Source of the DNA: VXNF01 sp965116465
GTDB taxonomy: Bacteria > Actinomycetota > Acidimicrobiia > Acidimicrobiales > CATQHL01
NCBI GenBank assembly: GCA_965116465.1
Contig: OZ220687.1
Coordinates: 2,852,001 to 2,916,000 of the forward strand
Direction of reading: 5' to 3'
Length of the DNA stretch: 64,000 bases
In this document: positions 7,709 to 15,732 of the stretch, one piece after another
Layout: each line of letters opens with the position of its first letter
Numbering within the stretch: the stretch's first letter is position 1
Made by a program: the position numbers and the translations under genes
The notes under the pieces: generated by a model
What the model was told of the DNA's origin: nothing
Seen by the model: only the letters and a program-made list of their open reading frames with translations
The model's database searches: none

Positions 7709-9627
7709 TTGTAGGACCTCGTGGTCGGCGTCACGGTGTTGAACTCCAACTCCTCGCGGTGGCGGATCGGCTCGGCGCCCGGTCCGGCCCACTCCCAGGC
7801 CGCCACGTGCGCGAACCGGTCGTCGTCGCGGCGGGCCTCACCCTCGGCGTCCTGGTGCTCCTCGCGGAAGTGGCCGCCGCAGGACTCCTCGCGCTCCAGC
7901 GCGTCGCGCGCCAGCAACTCGGCGAGTTCGAAGAAGTCGTCGACGCGCCCGACCTTCTCGAGGGACTGGTTGAGCGTGGCGGCAGAACCGGGGACGTAGA
8001 CGTCGGCGTGGAACTCCTCGCGCAGGGCGGGGATCTCCGCCAGCGCCTTCCGGAGCCCGGCGGCGTTGCGCGACATGCCGCAGTGGTCCCAGACGATCCT
8101 GCCCAGTTCGCGGTGGAACCAGTCCACGGTGCGCGAACCCCGGCCGGCGGTCCAGCGGGCGATCGAGTCGTCGATCTCGGAGACGGTGGCGGCGAAGGCG
8201 GGATGGTCGGTCCCCGGCGCCGCCTTGCCCAGGTGGCCGGCGAGGTAGTCGCCGACGGTGTAGGGGATGACGAAATAGCCGTCGGCCAGCCCCTGCATCA
8301 GTGCCGAGGCCCCGAGGCGGTTGGCGCCGTGGTCGGAGAAGTTCGCCTCGCCCGCCACGAAGAGCCCCGGCACGTTGCTCATGAGGTTGTAGTCCACCCA
8401 CAGGCCGCCCATCGTGTAGTGGACCGCCGGGTAGATCCGCATGGGCACCCGGTAGGGATCCTCCCCGGTGATGCGCTCGTACATGTCGAAGAGGTTCCCG
8501 TACTTGGCCCGTACCACGTTTGCGCCATCACGTGCCAGCACATCGGAGAAGTCCAGGTAGACCCCGTTGCGCAACGGGCCGACCCCCCGGCCGGCATCCA
8601 CGACGGCCTTGGCGTTGCGCGACGCCACGTCCCTGGGCACCAGGTTCCCGAAGGCGGCGTACTTCTCCTCGAGGTAGTAGTCGCGCTCGGCCTCGGGGAT
8701 CTCCTCCGGCGGCCTCGCATCGTCGAAGGCCCGCGGCACCCAGATGCGCCCGTCGTTGCGCAGGGACTCCGACATCAGCGTCAGCTTGGACTGGAAGTCG
8801 TCCCCGGCGGGGATGCAGGTGGGGTGGATCTGGGTGTAGCAGGGGTTGGCGAACAGGGCGCCGCGCCGGTGCGCCCGCCACGCCGCGGTGACGTTGCACA
8901 TCTTGGCGTTCGTGGACAGGAAGTAGACATTGCTGTAGCCCCCGGTGGCCAGGATGACGGCGTCGCCGGCGTGGGCGCTGACCTCGCCGGTCAGCAGATC
9001 CCGCACGACGATGCCGGCCGCCCGATCCTCGGCCACCACCAGGTCCAACATCTCCGCTCGGGTGTGCAGGTCGACGGTTCCCGCCGCCACCTGCCGCATC
9101 AGCGCCGAGTAGGCGCCGAGCAGGAGTTGCTGGCCGGTCTGGCCGCGGGCGTAGAAGGTGCGCGACACCTGCGCCCCGCCGAAGGAGCGATTGTCGAGGA
9201 GGCCGCCGTACTCGCGGGCGAAGGGGACGCCGGCCGCCACGCACTGGTCGATGATCGCCACCGACGTCTCGGCGAGGCGGTGCACGTTGGCCTCACGGCT
9301 GCGGTAGTCGCCGCCCTTGATGGTGTCGTAGAAGAGCCGGAAGACGCTGTCGCCGTCGTTCTTGTAGTTCTTGGCGGCGTTGATGCCGCCCTGCGCGGCG
9401 ATGGAGTGCGCCCGGCGCGGCGAGTCGTGGTAGGTGAACGCCTTGACCCGGTAGCCGAGCTCGCCCAGGGACGCCGCGGCGGACGCCCCCGCCAGACCGG
9501 TTCCCACCACGATGATCGTGAAGCGGCGCTTGTTGTTGGGGTTGACGAGGCGCAGGGAGAACTTGTGGTCCGTCCAGGCGTCCTCGATCGGCCCGCCGGG
9601 CAGCCGCGCCTCCAGACCGCCGATCAT
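7705..9627 (-). CDS. sdhA: Succinate dehydrogenase/fumarate reductase flavoprotein subunit
   Basis: Oxidises succinate to fumarate (or the reverse) with covalently bound FAD. The product is 640 residues. FAD-binding VVGTGLAGASAAASLGELGY lies near residue 40. AHSIAAQGGINAAKNY carries the flavin-linking His region. Substrate and active-site segments are NPCYTQIHPTC, the PRAFDDARPP loop and HYTMGGLWVDY. FVAGEANFSDHGANRLGASAL closes the FAD domain. The form is the B-type SdhA/FrdA seen in Actinobacteria and Bacteroidetes. The ATG at 9627 overlaps the sdhC stop as ATGA, showing tight translational coupling. Confidence 0.96.
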   Translation of the reverse strand: MIGGLEARLPGGPIEDAWTDHKFSLRLVNPNNKRRFTIIVVGTGLAGASAAASLGELGYRVKAFTYHDSPRRAHSIAAQGGINAAKNYKNDGDSVFRLFYDTIKGGDYRSREANVHRLAETSVAIIDQCVAAGVPFAREYGGLLDNRSFGGAQVSRTFYARGQTGQQLLLGAYSALMRQVAAGTVDLHTRAEMLDLVVAEDRAAGIVVRDLLTGEVSAHAGDAVILATGGYSNVYFLSTNAKMCNVTAAWRAHRRGALFANPCYTQIHPTCIPAGDDFQSKLTLMSESLRNDGRIWVPRAFDDARPPEEIPEAERDYYLEEKYAAFGNLVPRDVASRNAKAVVDAGRGVGPLRNGVYLDFSDVLARDGANVVRAKYGNLFDMYERITGEDPYRVPMRIYPAVHYTMGGLWVDYNLMSNVPGLFVAGEANFSDHGANRLGASALMQGLADGYFVIPYTVGDYLAGHLGKAAPGTDHPAFAATVSEIDDSIARWTAGRGSRTVDWFHRELGRIVWDHCGMSRNAAGLRKALAEIPALREEFHADVYVPGSAATLNQSLEKVGRVDDFFELAELLARDALEREESCGGHFREEHQDAEGEARRDDDRFAHVAAWEWAGPGAEPIRHREELEFNTVTPTTRSYK

Positions 9628-10421
9628 GACCCGGCTCCGGTGTGGTCGATTTGCTGCTGGTGTTCGCGTACGACCGATCTGCCGCCGTCGTCGATGACGC
9701 CGGCCTGCACCAGGATCGGGAAGCTGAGGTTGCCGACCAGGATCACCGTGGCGAAGGCCTGGGCGAACCTGCGCCGCAGCGGGTTCCAGCGCGGGCTGTT
9801 GATCCCGAGACTCTGGAACATGCTCCAGGCGCCGTGGTAGATGTGGGTGGCCAGCGCCACGTTGGCGACGATGTACCAGATGGCGACGGGCAGGTTGGAC
9901 AGGCTCGCCACCACGTTGTGGTAGGGGTCGCCACGTACGTAGTCGGGGTTGAAGTGCCCCCAGGTCAAGTCGGCCAGGTGGTACACGACGAACAGGCCCA
10001 CGAGAGGTCCCGTCCAGCGCATCGTACGCGAGGCGTAGTTGGCGGCGATGTAGTCACGGCCTCCGGCGTAGCTGCGGTCGGCCGAGCGGCTCATCCGGGT
10101 CAGGCTGTAGGCCGAATGGAGGTGCAGCGCGAAGGCGGTGATGAGACCGGCCCGCAGTGCCCACAGCACCCAAGTCCGCGGGATGACCTCGGTGCCGAGA
10201 TCGCGCAGGGTCTCGGCGTACTCGTGTGTCTCCCACGGGCCGTCGTAGAGGTGCAGGTTGCCGAGCATGTGCACCAGCACGAATCCCAGCAGGGCGAGCC
10301 CGGTGAGTGCCATCACCCACTTCTTGCCGACCGCCGACTGGTAGAGGTTCAGCGGCCACGGAAGCTGCCGCGGCGCCGGGCGCCGGCGGCGGGGACCTGC
10401 CGGCTTCTCGGCAGTCGGCAT
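9624..10421 (-). CDS. sdhC: Succinate dehydrogenase cytochrome b558 subunit (B-type)
   Basis: Membrane anchor of complex II that binds haem b and quinone. The product is 265 residues with about five membrane segments, the single-anchor B-type design, so no sdhD is expected. Candidate haem ligands are the histidines in LVHMLGNLHLY, ALHLHSAYSL, VYHLADLTWGHF and ATHIYHGAWSMFQ. The start of the core (LYQSAVGKKWVMALTGL) is typical. First gene of the minus-strand operon; the 320-base space to whiB holds the divergent promoters. Confidence 0.93.
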   Translation of the reverse strand: MPTAEKPAGPRRRRPAPRQLPWPLNLYQSAVGKKWVMALTGLALLGFVLVHMLGNLHLYDGPWETHEYAETLRDLGTEVIPRTWVLWALRAGLITAFALHLHSAYSLTRMSRSADRSYAGGRDYIAANYASRTMRWTGPLVGLFVVYHLADLTWGHFNPDYVRGDPYHNVVASLSNLPVAIWYIVANVALATHIYHGAWSMFQSLGINSPRWNPLRRRFAQAFATVILVGNLSFPILVQAGVIDDGGRSVVREHQQQIDHTGAGS

Positions 10422-10569
10422 TGGGGTGACTGGACTCAGCGTGCTGCTCCTGCGCGTGGTCGCGGGGGTGGGCCGGGCGGTCGACGCCCCGATGGGGCTC
10501 TGCGGATCGTTACGTTACCGGCGGGAACCCCTGTCGCCCGGAAACCTCGAGAAATCCCCGCTCCCGCAC

Positions 10570-10598
10570 TTGATTTTGTCCGAGACACCCGGCATAAT
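10570..10598 (+). promoter_or_regulatory. Candidate sigma70-type promoter for whiB
   Basis: TTGATT and CATAAT are separated by exactly 17 bases, close to the housekeeping consensus and unusually AT-rich for this genome. Transcription would start near 10605, inside the dyads described next, giving a leader of about 135 bases before whiB. Confidence 0.5.
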
Positions 10599-10603
10599 CT
10601 CAG

Positions 10604-10632
10604 TTACACGCTTGTAATTACACAGGTGTGAA
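10604..10632. promoter_or_regulatory. Two adjacent dyads at the presumed whiB start site
   Basis: TTACACGCTTGTAA (10604-10617) is followed at once by TTACACAGGTGTGAA (10618-10632). Each is a near-perfect inverted repeat with TTACA-type half-sites. Lying just after the candidate -10 box, they look like tandem operator sites. The binding protein is unknown. Confidence 0.45.
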
Positions 10633-10741
10633 TAGGCCTGTGGACAACACAGGTGCCAAAAGGTGCTCGGACGGCTGCCGGAGGTGACCGTTCCGGGGGG
10701 ATCCCCGGGTCCGAGACCCAGACGATGGGGAGGATGTCCGG

Positions 10742-11020
10742 ATGTTCACCCAGGAGATGCGAGTCCAGGATCCCTGGAAGCAGTACGCCAACTGCCTCGG
10801 TGTGGATCCCGATCTGTTCTTCCCCGAGCGCGGGGCGTCCACCAAGGAGGCCAAGCGCGTCTGCAGTGCCTGCGTCGTCCGCACGGAGTGCCTCGAGTAC
10901 GCCCTCGAGAACGGTGAGAAGTTCGGGATCTGGGGCGGCATGAGCGAGCGAGAGCGTCGGCGCGTACGACGCGAGCGCGCCCTGGCGCGGCGCCAGGCGA
11001 GCGGCTCAGCCACGGCCTGA
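10742..11020 (+). CDS. WhiB family iron-sulfur transcriptional regulator
   Basis: WhiB-like proteins bind a 4Fe-4S cluster and modulate promoter use together with the main sigma factor in Actinobacteria. The product is 92 residues. Four cysteines fit the family spacing: Cys in WKQYANC, then CSACVVRTEC. FGIWGGMSERERRRVRRER provides the G[VI]WGG turn and basic DNA-contacting tail. It resembles the WhiB2/WhmD branch linked to cell division and development, but the paralogue cannot be fixed. It lies upstream of tatA and a second whiB on the opposite strand. Confidence 0.93.
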   Translation: MFTQEMRVQDPWKQYANCLGVDPDLFFPERGASTKEAKRVCSACVVRTECLEYALENGEKFGIWGGMSERERRRVRRERALARRQASGSATA

Positions 11021-11091
11021 GGGCCTGCGGGCCGCCAATTTTTTCCGCTTGCTGACGGCCTCAGCGAGTGCTGATCAGGTAACCTGTCGTC

Positions 11092-11280
11092 GTGGCAGTA
11101 ATCGGAACCACCGAGTTGATCATCATCCTGGTGATCGTTCTGGTGATCTTCGGTGGCGCCAAGCTTCCGAAGCTGGCGCGGTCCCTCGGGCAGGCCCAGA
11201 GAGAGTTCCGCAAGAACGCCGATGACGTCGAGGAATCGGCCTCGAGCGGATCCGCCGACACCAAGAACAGCGACACCTGA
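11092..11280 (+). CDS. tatA: Twin-arginine translocase subunit TatA/TatE
   Basis: TatA forms the pore of the Sec-independent system that exports folded proteins. The product is 62 residues: a short N terminus, one membrane helix (ELIIILVIVLVIFGG), the hinge FGGAKLPKLARSLGQ and an amphipathic helix followed by an acidic Ser-rich tail. The start is GTG at 11092. tatC is not in this window, so this is a stand-alone tatA between two whiB genes. Confidence 0.92.
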   Translation: MAVIGTTELIIILVIVLVIFGGAKLPKLARSLGQAQREFRKNADDVEESASSGSADTKNSDT

Positions 11281-11304
11281 CGCCCTTGATGGGGCGCCGG
11301 GGGG

Positions 11305-11604
11305 TCAGGCGACGGCCGCCGGCCTGTCCTCCACGGGACGCTGCAACCGCTCCTGCTGCCGGCGGCGTTGCAGGCGCCGACGCTGGCGCTCGGAGGCCCC
11401 GCCCCAGACCCCGTGGGAGATGTGATTGGCGAGGGCGTACTCGAGGCACTCGTCGGCCACGGGACATTCGGCGCAGATCTTCTGCGCGTGCAGGACACCG
11501 ACGCCGTCGGAGGGGAAGAAGACATCCGGCGACTCGCTGACGCAGCGCGCCCGCCTCATCCAGCCCGTGCTCGGCAACCTCGACGGCATTGTCGCGGTGT
11601 CCAT
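11305..11604 (-). CDS. WhiB family iron-sulfur transcriptional regulator (second copy)
   Basis: A 99-residue WhiB-like protein convergent with tatA. Cluster ligands are the Cys in RARCVSES and the trio in CAECPVADEC. The turn reads HGVWGG and is followed by ERQRRRLQRRRQQ, a basic DNA-binding tail. It differs clearly from the first whiB, so this is not a recent duplication. DVFFPSDGVG matches the family D.FFP segment. ATG at 11604 is used; Met6 is an alternative start. Confidence 0.92.
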   Translation of the reverse strand: MDTATMPSRLPSTGWMRRARCVSESPDVFFPSDGVGVLHAQKICAECPVADECLEYALANHISHGVWGGASERQRRRLQRRRQQERLQRPVEDRPAAVA

Positions 11605-11765
11605 CGGGAGTAAGTACGTGACGCGACGGCTAAAGGCCCCGTAAAGGACTCGGAACCGACCGACCGGAGCCCTGCCGGCGATTCGGTCGGGGCGCCACAG
11701 GGCGGTAGCCTCGGACTGCGGGTTACCTCGATGCCGAGTTCACCGAGGGGCCGGAAGGAGTGTTC

Positions 11766-12065
11766 ATGACAAGCATCGGGCCCGACTACGAGCAGGAGCT
11801 GCCGCCGCCCGTCGGCCACGTCAAGGTCGTCTACATCGGTCCCGTGGCGCCGCATTGGGAGTTCCGGTCGGACTTCGGTGACAGGCAACTGATCGAGGAC
11901 TTCCGCATGCGCGCCCAGGCGAGGCTGTTGCTGCTGCCGAGGGACGACCCCCAGTTCCGCCGGAACCGGGAGCGGATCAACCGGGACGCCGTGCGCCAGA
12001 ACCTCCTGATCGAGTGGGATCTGGGCTACGACGAGGACGAGTTCGACCCCTACAGCGAGCCCTGA
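11766..12065 (+). CDS. Conserved hypothetical protein upstream of ppk1
   Basis: A 99-residue acidic protein that I do not recognise. The ATG at 11766 sits five bases after a strong GGAAGGAG ribosome site, better than the in-frame GTG at 11760. The sequence shows a beta-like start (VKVVYIGPVAPHWEF), a central charged region rich in Arg and a very acidic end (GYDEDEFDPYSEP). No membrane segment or signal peptide is seen. It ends 12 bases before ppk1 and is probably co-transcribed with it. A single PHO-box-like half site (GTTCACCGAGG, 11738-11748) precedes it. Confidence 0.75.
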   Translation: MTSIGPDYEQELPPPVGHVKVVYIGPVAPHWEFRSDFGDRQLIEDFRMRAQARLLLLPRDDPQFRRNRERINRDAVRQNLLIEWDLGYDEDEFDPYSEP

Positions 12066-12077
12066 AGGGGGGCTTAG

Positions 12078-14186
12078 GTGACCATCGGCGCGCCCATCGA
12101 GACCTCCGCTCACGCGACGGGTGTGGCCGCGTCGGGCGACCTGTCCGGTGCGGCCGGCCGCTACCTGAACCGCGAACTCTCGTGGTTGGACTTCGACGCC
12201 CGCGTTCTGCACTTGGCGCGCGACGAGGACATCCCGCTGCTGGAGCGGCTGCGCTTCTGCGTCATCGCCGCCGGGAACCTGGACGAGTTCTTCCAGGTGC
12301 GGGTGGCGAGCCTCAAGGCGCGGTTGGCCGAGGGCCGGCTGGAGCGTTCCGTGGACGGGTTCACGCCGCAGGCGCAGCTCGCCGGCATCCATGCGCGGGT
12401 CGAGACGCTGCTGGCGGGCCTCGAGAGCGTTCTCCGCAGCGAGATCCTCCCCACGCTGGCGGCGGAGGGAATCCAGGTCGTGGAATGGAGCGATCTGGAC
12501 ACCGACGACCGGAAGTTCCTGGAGGGCGAGTTCGCCGACCGGATCTACCCCATCCTGACGCCGCTGGCGGTTGATCCCGGCCATCCCTTCCCGTACCTCT
12601 CGAACCTGTCCACGAGCCTCGGCGTGCGGCTGGTGGATCCCGAGAGTGGCCGCCACTGCTTCGCCCGGATCAAGGTGCCGTTCACCTACGGGAGGCTGCT
12701 GAGCCTGCCCGACGGCGAGCGCTTCATCCCCATCGAGCAGGTCATAGCGGCGCACCTCGAGGCGCTGTTCCCGGGCATGGAGATCCGGGAGCACGCCTGC
12801 TTCCGGGTGACGCGCAACGCCGACCTTTCCGTCGACGATCAGGAGGCCGAGGATCTGCTGACGGCGGTGGAGGCCGAGTTGCAGAGGCGCCGGTTCCGCG
12901 CCGTGGTCCGCCTGGAGATGTCGGCGTCGGCCTCGGTGGCGATGCGGAACCTGCTGATGGACGAGCTGGACGTGCTGCCCGACGACGTCTACACCACGGA
13001 CTTCCTGCTGCACGTCGGGGGCCTGAGCCAGCTGTGCAAACTCAAGCGACCCGACCTGCTGTGGTCGCAGCGTCACCAGTTCGTGCCGGCGCCGCTGCGG
13101 CCCACCGGCGAGGGCACGCCGGACTTCTTCGCCGCCATCCGCAACGCCGACGTGCTGGCGCACCACCCCTACGACTCCTTCGGCGCCTCGGTGCAGGAGT
13201 TCATCGGTCAGGCGGCCGAGGATCCGCACGTGCTGGCCATCAAGATGACCCTCTACCGCACCGACGGCGACGGCGACATCGTGGAGGCGCTCGTCTCGGC
13301 CGCCGAACGGGGCAAGCAGGTGGCGGTGGTGGTGGAGTTGAAGGCCCGCTTCGACGAGCAGGCCAACATCGGCTGGGCGCGGCAACTGGAGAACGCCGGG
13401 GTGCACGTGGCCTACGGGCTGGTGGGGCTGAAGGTGCACGCCAAGATCTGCCTGGTGGTGCGCGCCGAGCCCGACGGGATCCGGCGCTACTGCCACGTCG
13501 GCACCGGCAACTACAACGCCCTCACGGCCCGGACCTATGAGGACCTGGGCCTGCTGACCGCCGATGAGATCATCGGCGCCGACCTGTCGCACCTGTTCAA
13601 CCGGCTCACCGGCTACGGCCACGGGTTCACCTACGGCGAACTCGTGGTGGCGCCCGAAGGGGTGCGGCCGCACATCGCCGAACTCATCGCCGCCGAGGCC
13701 GCCCACGGGGACCGGGGTCGCATCACCTTGAAGATGAACAGCCTCGTGGACGCCGAGATCATCGACGCCCTGTACGCCGCCTCGGCGGCCGGGGTCCGCA
13801 TCGACCTGCTGGTCCGAGGGATCTGCTGCCTGCGCCCGGGCGTGCCGGGCCTGTCGGAGACCATCAGCGTGCGGTCGGTGGTCGGCCGCTACCTCGAGCA
13901 CTCGCGCATCTACTGCTTCGGCAACGCCAAAGGCGTGGGGCAACCGGTGTACCTCATCGGCTCGGCCGACCTGATGCCCCGCAACCTGAACAGCCGCGTC
14001 GAGGCGCTCGTGCCCGTGCACGACCCGCGGCTGCAGGCGCGCCTGCAGCGGATCCTGGACACGAGCCTCGCGGAGCAGGCACGGGCCTGGACGCTGCACC
14101 CCGACGGCTCCTGGTCAGCGCCGCGCCCGGGCACCGTCTCGCCCCACGACACGCTGCAGAACATCCCCGGCGTCGCCGAGGTCTGA
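12078..14186 (+). CDS. ppk1: Polyphosphate kinase 1
   Basis: Reversibly polymerises the gamma-phosphate of ATP into polyphosphate, the cell's phosphate and energy store. The product is 702 residues, normal for Ppk1. The N-terminal domain begins with NRELSWLDFDARVL. HHPYDSF and KMTLYR lie in the middle domain. The autophosphorylated His is in LKVHAKICLVVR, and CHVGTGNYN and TYEDLGLLTAD complete the phospholipase-D-like core. The start is GTG behind a GGGG-rich ribosome site. It precedes the pst-pho genes, so storage and uptake of phosphate are physically linked. Confidence 0.96.
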   Translation: MTIGAPIETSAHATGVAASGDLSGAAGRYLNRELSWLDFDARVLHLARDEDIPLLERLRFCVIAAGNLDEFFQVRVASLKARLAEGRLERSVDGFTPQAQLAGIHARVETLLAGLESVLRSEILPTLAAEGIQVVEWSDLDTDDRKFLEGEFADRIYPILTPLAVDPGHPFPYLSNLSTSLGVRLVDPESGRHCFARIKVPFTYGRLLSLPDGERFIPIEQVIAAHLEALFPGMEIREHACFRVTRNADLSVDDQEAEDLLTAVEAELQRRRFRAVVRLEMSASASVAMRNLLMDELDVLPDDVYTTDFLLHVGGLSQLCKLKRPDLLWSQRHQFVPAPLRPTGEGTPDFFAAIRNADVLAHHPYDSFGASVQEFIGQAAEDPHVLAIKMTLYRTDGDGDIVEALVSAAERGKQVAVVVELKARFDEQANIGWARQLENAGVHVAYGLVGLKVHAKICLVVRAEPDGIRRYCHVGTGNYNALTARTYEDLGLLTADEIIGADLSHLFNRLTGYGHGFTYGELVVAPEGVRPHIAELIAAEAAHGDRGRITLKMNSLVDAEIIDALYAASAAGVRIDLLVRGICCLRPGVPGLSETISVRSVVGRYLEHSRIYCFGNAKGVGQPVYLIGSADLMPRNLNSRVEALVPVHDPRLQARLQRILDTSLAEQARAWTLHPDGSWSAPRPGTVSPHDTLQNIPGVAEV

Positions 14187-14223
14187 GCGCCGGGCGCGGG
14201 CCGCGCCGCGCCTGTCATGCCGA

Positions 14224-14245
14224 GTTCACCTTCTGTTCACTTTCC
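14224..14245 (+). promoter_or_regulatory. PHO box (two 11-nt direct repeats) upstream of pstS
   Basis: GTTCACCTTCT and GTTCACTTTCC are adjacent 11-base units, the architecture of PhoP-binding direct repeats described in Streptomyces (GTTCACC consensus). They lie 67 bases before the pstS start codon, a normal place for activation under phosphate starvation. A PhoR/PhoP-like pair is encoded at the end of the same gene block. Confidence 0.7.
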
Positions 14246-14311
14246 CATCGGGTTGCGGTTTTCTTGCCTCGTTAGCTTGCGGACGTCTTTCAGCAGATGA
14301 AGGAGGAAGAC

Positions 14312-15499
14312 GTGAGACGAGCAAGCAAGGGTTGGCAATGGTTTGGCGCGGTGACCTGCGCCGTTGCGCTGATCGCGGCTGCCTGCGGCGGTGATGAGGA
14401 TGATGGTGGGAGCGCGACCGCTCCGTCCGCGGAGGTGGAACCCGCTCCCGCGGGGGACGACGGCGGGGGCATCGGTCTCGGTGAGCCGCCGGCGCCGCCG
14501 CCGAGCGCCGAGGAGGGCGGCGCGGCCGTGGCGCAGCCTCAGGAACCGCCGGCGATCGAGGAGGAACTCGAGGCCATGACCGGCACCGTGACGATCTCGG
14601 GTTCTTCCACGGTGGAGCCGATTTCGGTGCGTGTGGCGGAACTGTTCCGGGACGTGGCCCCGAACGTGAACGTGACGGTGGATGGTCCGGGTACCGGTGA
14701 TGGTTTCAAGTTGTTCTGCGCCGGTGAGACCGATATCTCCGACGCTTCCCGGCCGATCAAGGACGCTGAGGCGGAGGATTGCGCCGCGGCGGGTGTCGAC
14801 TGGATCGAGTTGCGGGTGGGCATCGACGGCATCGCCGTGATGACCAACAACGCCAACGATGCCGTGAACTGTCTGAACTTCGAGGATCTCTACGCCATTG
14901 TGGGCCCGGAGTCCTCGGGTTTCTCGAACTGGAGTGACGCCGGCGCGCTGGCCGCGGAGTTGGGTTCGTCGACGTCGTTCCCGGATCTGGAGTTGGACAT
15001 CACGGCGCCGGGCGCCGAGTCGGGCACCTATGACAGCTTCATCGAGATTGTGCTGGAGGACATCGGTGATCACCGCGCCGAGGCCGGTGCCATCGGCGAG
15101 GACGAAGCGGCCACGACCCGCCCGGACTATGTCTCCGCCGGCGATGACAACGTCATCATCCAGGGCGTCGAGGGCGCCACGGGCAGCTTCGGCTGGGTCG
15201 GTTTCGCTTATGCGGTCAATGCCGGCGTGAAGCTGCTGGATGTGGACGGCGGTGACGGTTGTGTGGCCGCCACGCCGGCGACGATCGCCAGCGGGGAGTA
15301 CCCGGTGTCGCGGTCGCTGTACATCTACGTGAACGCCGCGCGCGCCGCCGCCAGCGAGGCCGTCGCCGCCTACGTGGACTTCTACATGAGCGAGACCGGT
15401 CTGGTGCAGGCGGTCAGCGACGTGGGTTATGTGACTCTCACCGACGACGCCCGTGCCGCCACGCAGGGCAACTGGGCCGGCCGGATCATCGGCGGTTGA
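14312..15499 (+). CDS. pstS: Phosphate ABC transporter substrate-binding lipoprotein PstS
   Basis: Captures phosphate outside the membrane for the PstCAB permease. The GTG at 14312 is chosen because AAGGAGG lies seven bases upstream; the in-frame ATG at 14297 lacks a ribosome site. The product is 395 residues: a lipoprotein signal with lipobox IAAAC (Cys25), a long acidic Pro/Ala-rich linker to about residue 90, then the binding domain with GSSTVEPIS, GPGTGDGFKLFCAGETDI and GAESGTYDSF, which contact phosphate. Several internal cysteines are present. A 15-bp hairpin separates it from pstC. Confidence 0.95.
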   Translation: MRRASKGWQWFGAVTCAVALIAAACGGDEDDGGSATAPSAEVEPAPAGDDGGGIGLGEPPAPPPSAEEGGAAVAQPQEPPAIEEELEAMTGTVTISGSSTVEPISVRVAELFRDVAPNVNVTVDGPGTGDGFKLFCAGETDISDASRPIKDAEAEDCAAAGVDWIELRVGIDGIAVMTNNANDAVNCLNFEDLYAIVGPESSGFSNWSDAGALAAELGSSTSFPDLELDITAPGAESGTYDSFIEIVLEDIGDHRAEAGAIGEDEAATTRPDYVSAGDDNVIIQGVEGATGSFGWVGFAYAVNAGVKLLDVDGGDGCVAATPATIASGEYPVSRSLYIYVNAARAAASEAVAAYVDFYMSETGLVQAVSDVGYVTLTDDARAATQGNWAGRIIGG

Positions 15500-15563
15500 T
15501 CGTCGAGCGGCGTCGGAGCAGGGCGACCGGCCGGCTGCTTCGACGTGATCGCTCTCGGAGCCT

Positions 15564-15605
15564 CTGCGGGGTCGCCGGCGCCGGCTCAGGCCGGCGACCC
15601 CGCAG
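15564..15605 (+). terminator. Perfect 15-bp hairpin between pstS and pstC
   Basis: CTGCGGGGTCGCCGG at 15564-15578 pairs exactly with 15591-15605 around a 12-base loop. It is 64 bases after pstS and 127 before pstC. No T run follows, so it may be a partial terminator or an mRNA-stabilising structure that raises pstS over pstCAB. Unequal expression of this kind is common for binding-protein genes. Confidence 0.55.
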
Positions 15606-15732
15606 TATCCTCTCCCGGGCCCGGCGCAGGGTCGCCGGTGCAATGCAGTGCCCGTGGCCCTGCCGGGCGGCGCCTCGTCCATCGAGGCCCGTCGCTCCCG
15701 ATTTGTCCGTCGATGCTTGGTAGGTTCCGGCC

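Larger units (their letters stand above)
10422..10741. other. Divergent intergenic region between sdhC and whiB
   Basis: These 320 bases separate the minus-strand sdh operon from plus-strand whiB and contain no credible gene. They hold a plausible plus-strand promoter at 10570-10598 and two adjacent dyads at 10604-10632. I could not pick out a convincing promoter for sdh on the minus strand. Confidence 0.6.

Noticed and set aside
11556..14099. An 847-codon minus-strand frame opposite ppk1
   Set aside because: Antisense shadow in GC-rich DNA; composition and lack of motifs, against a complete Ppk1 on the plus strand.
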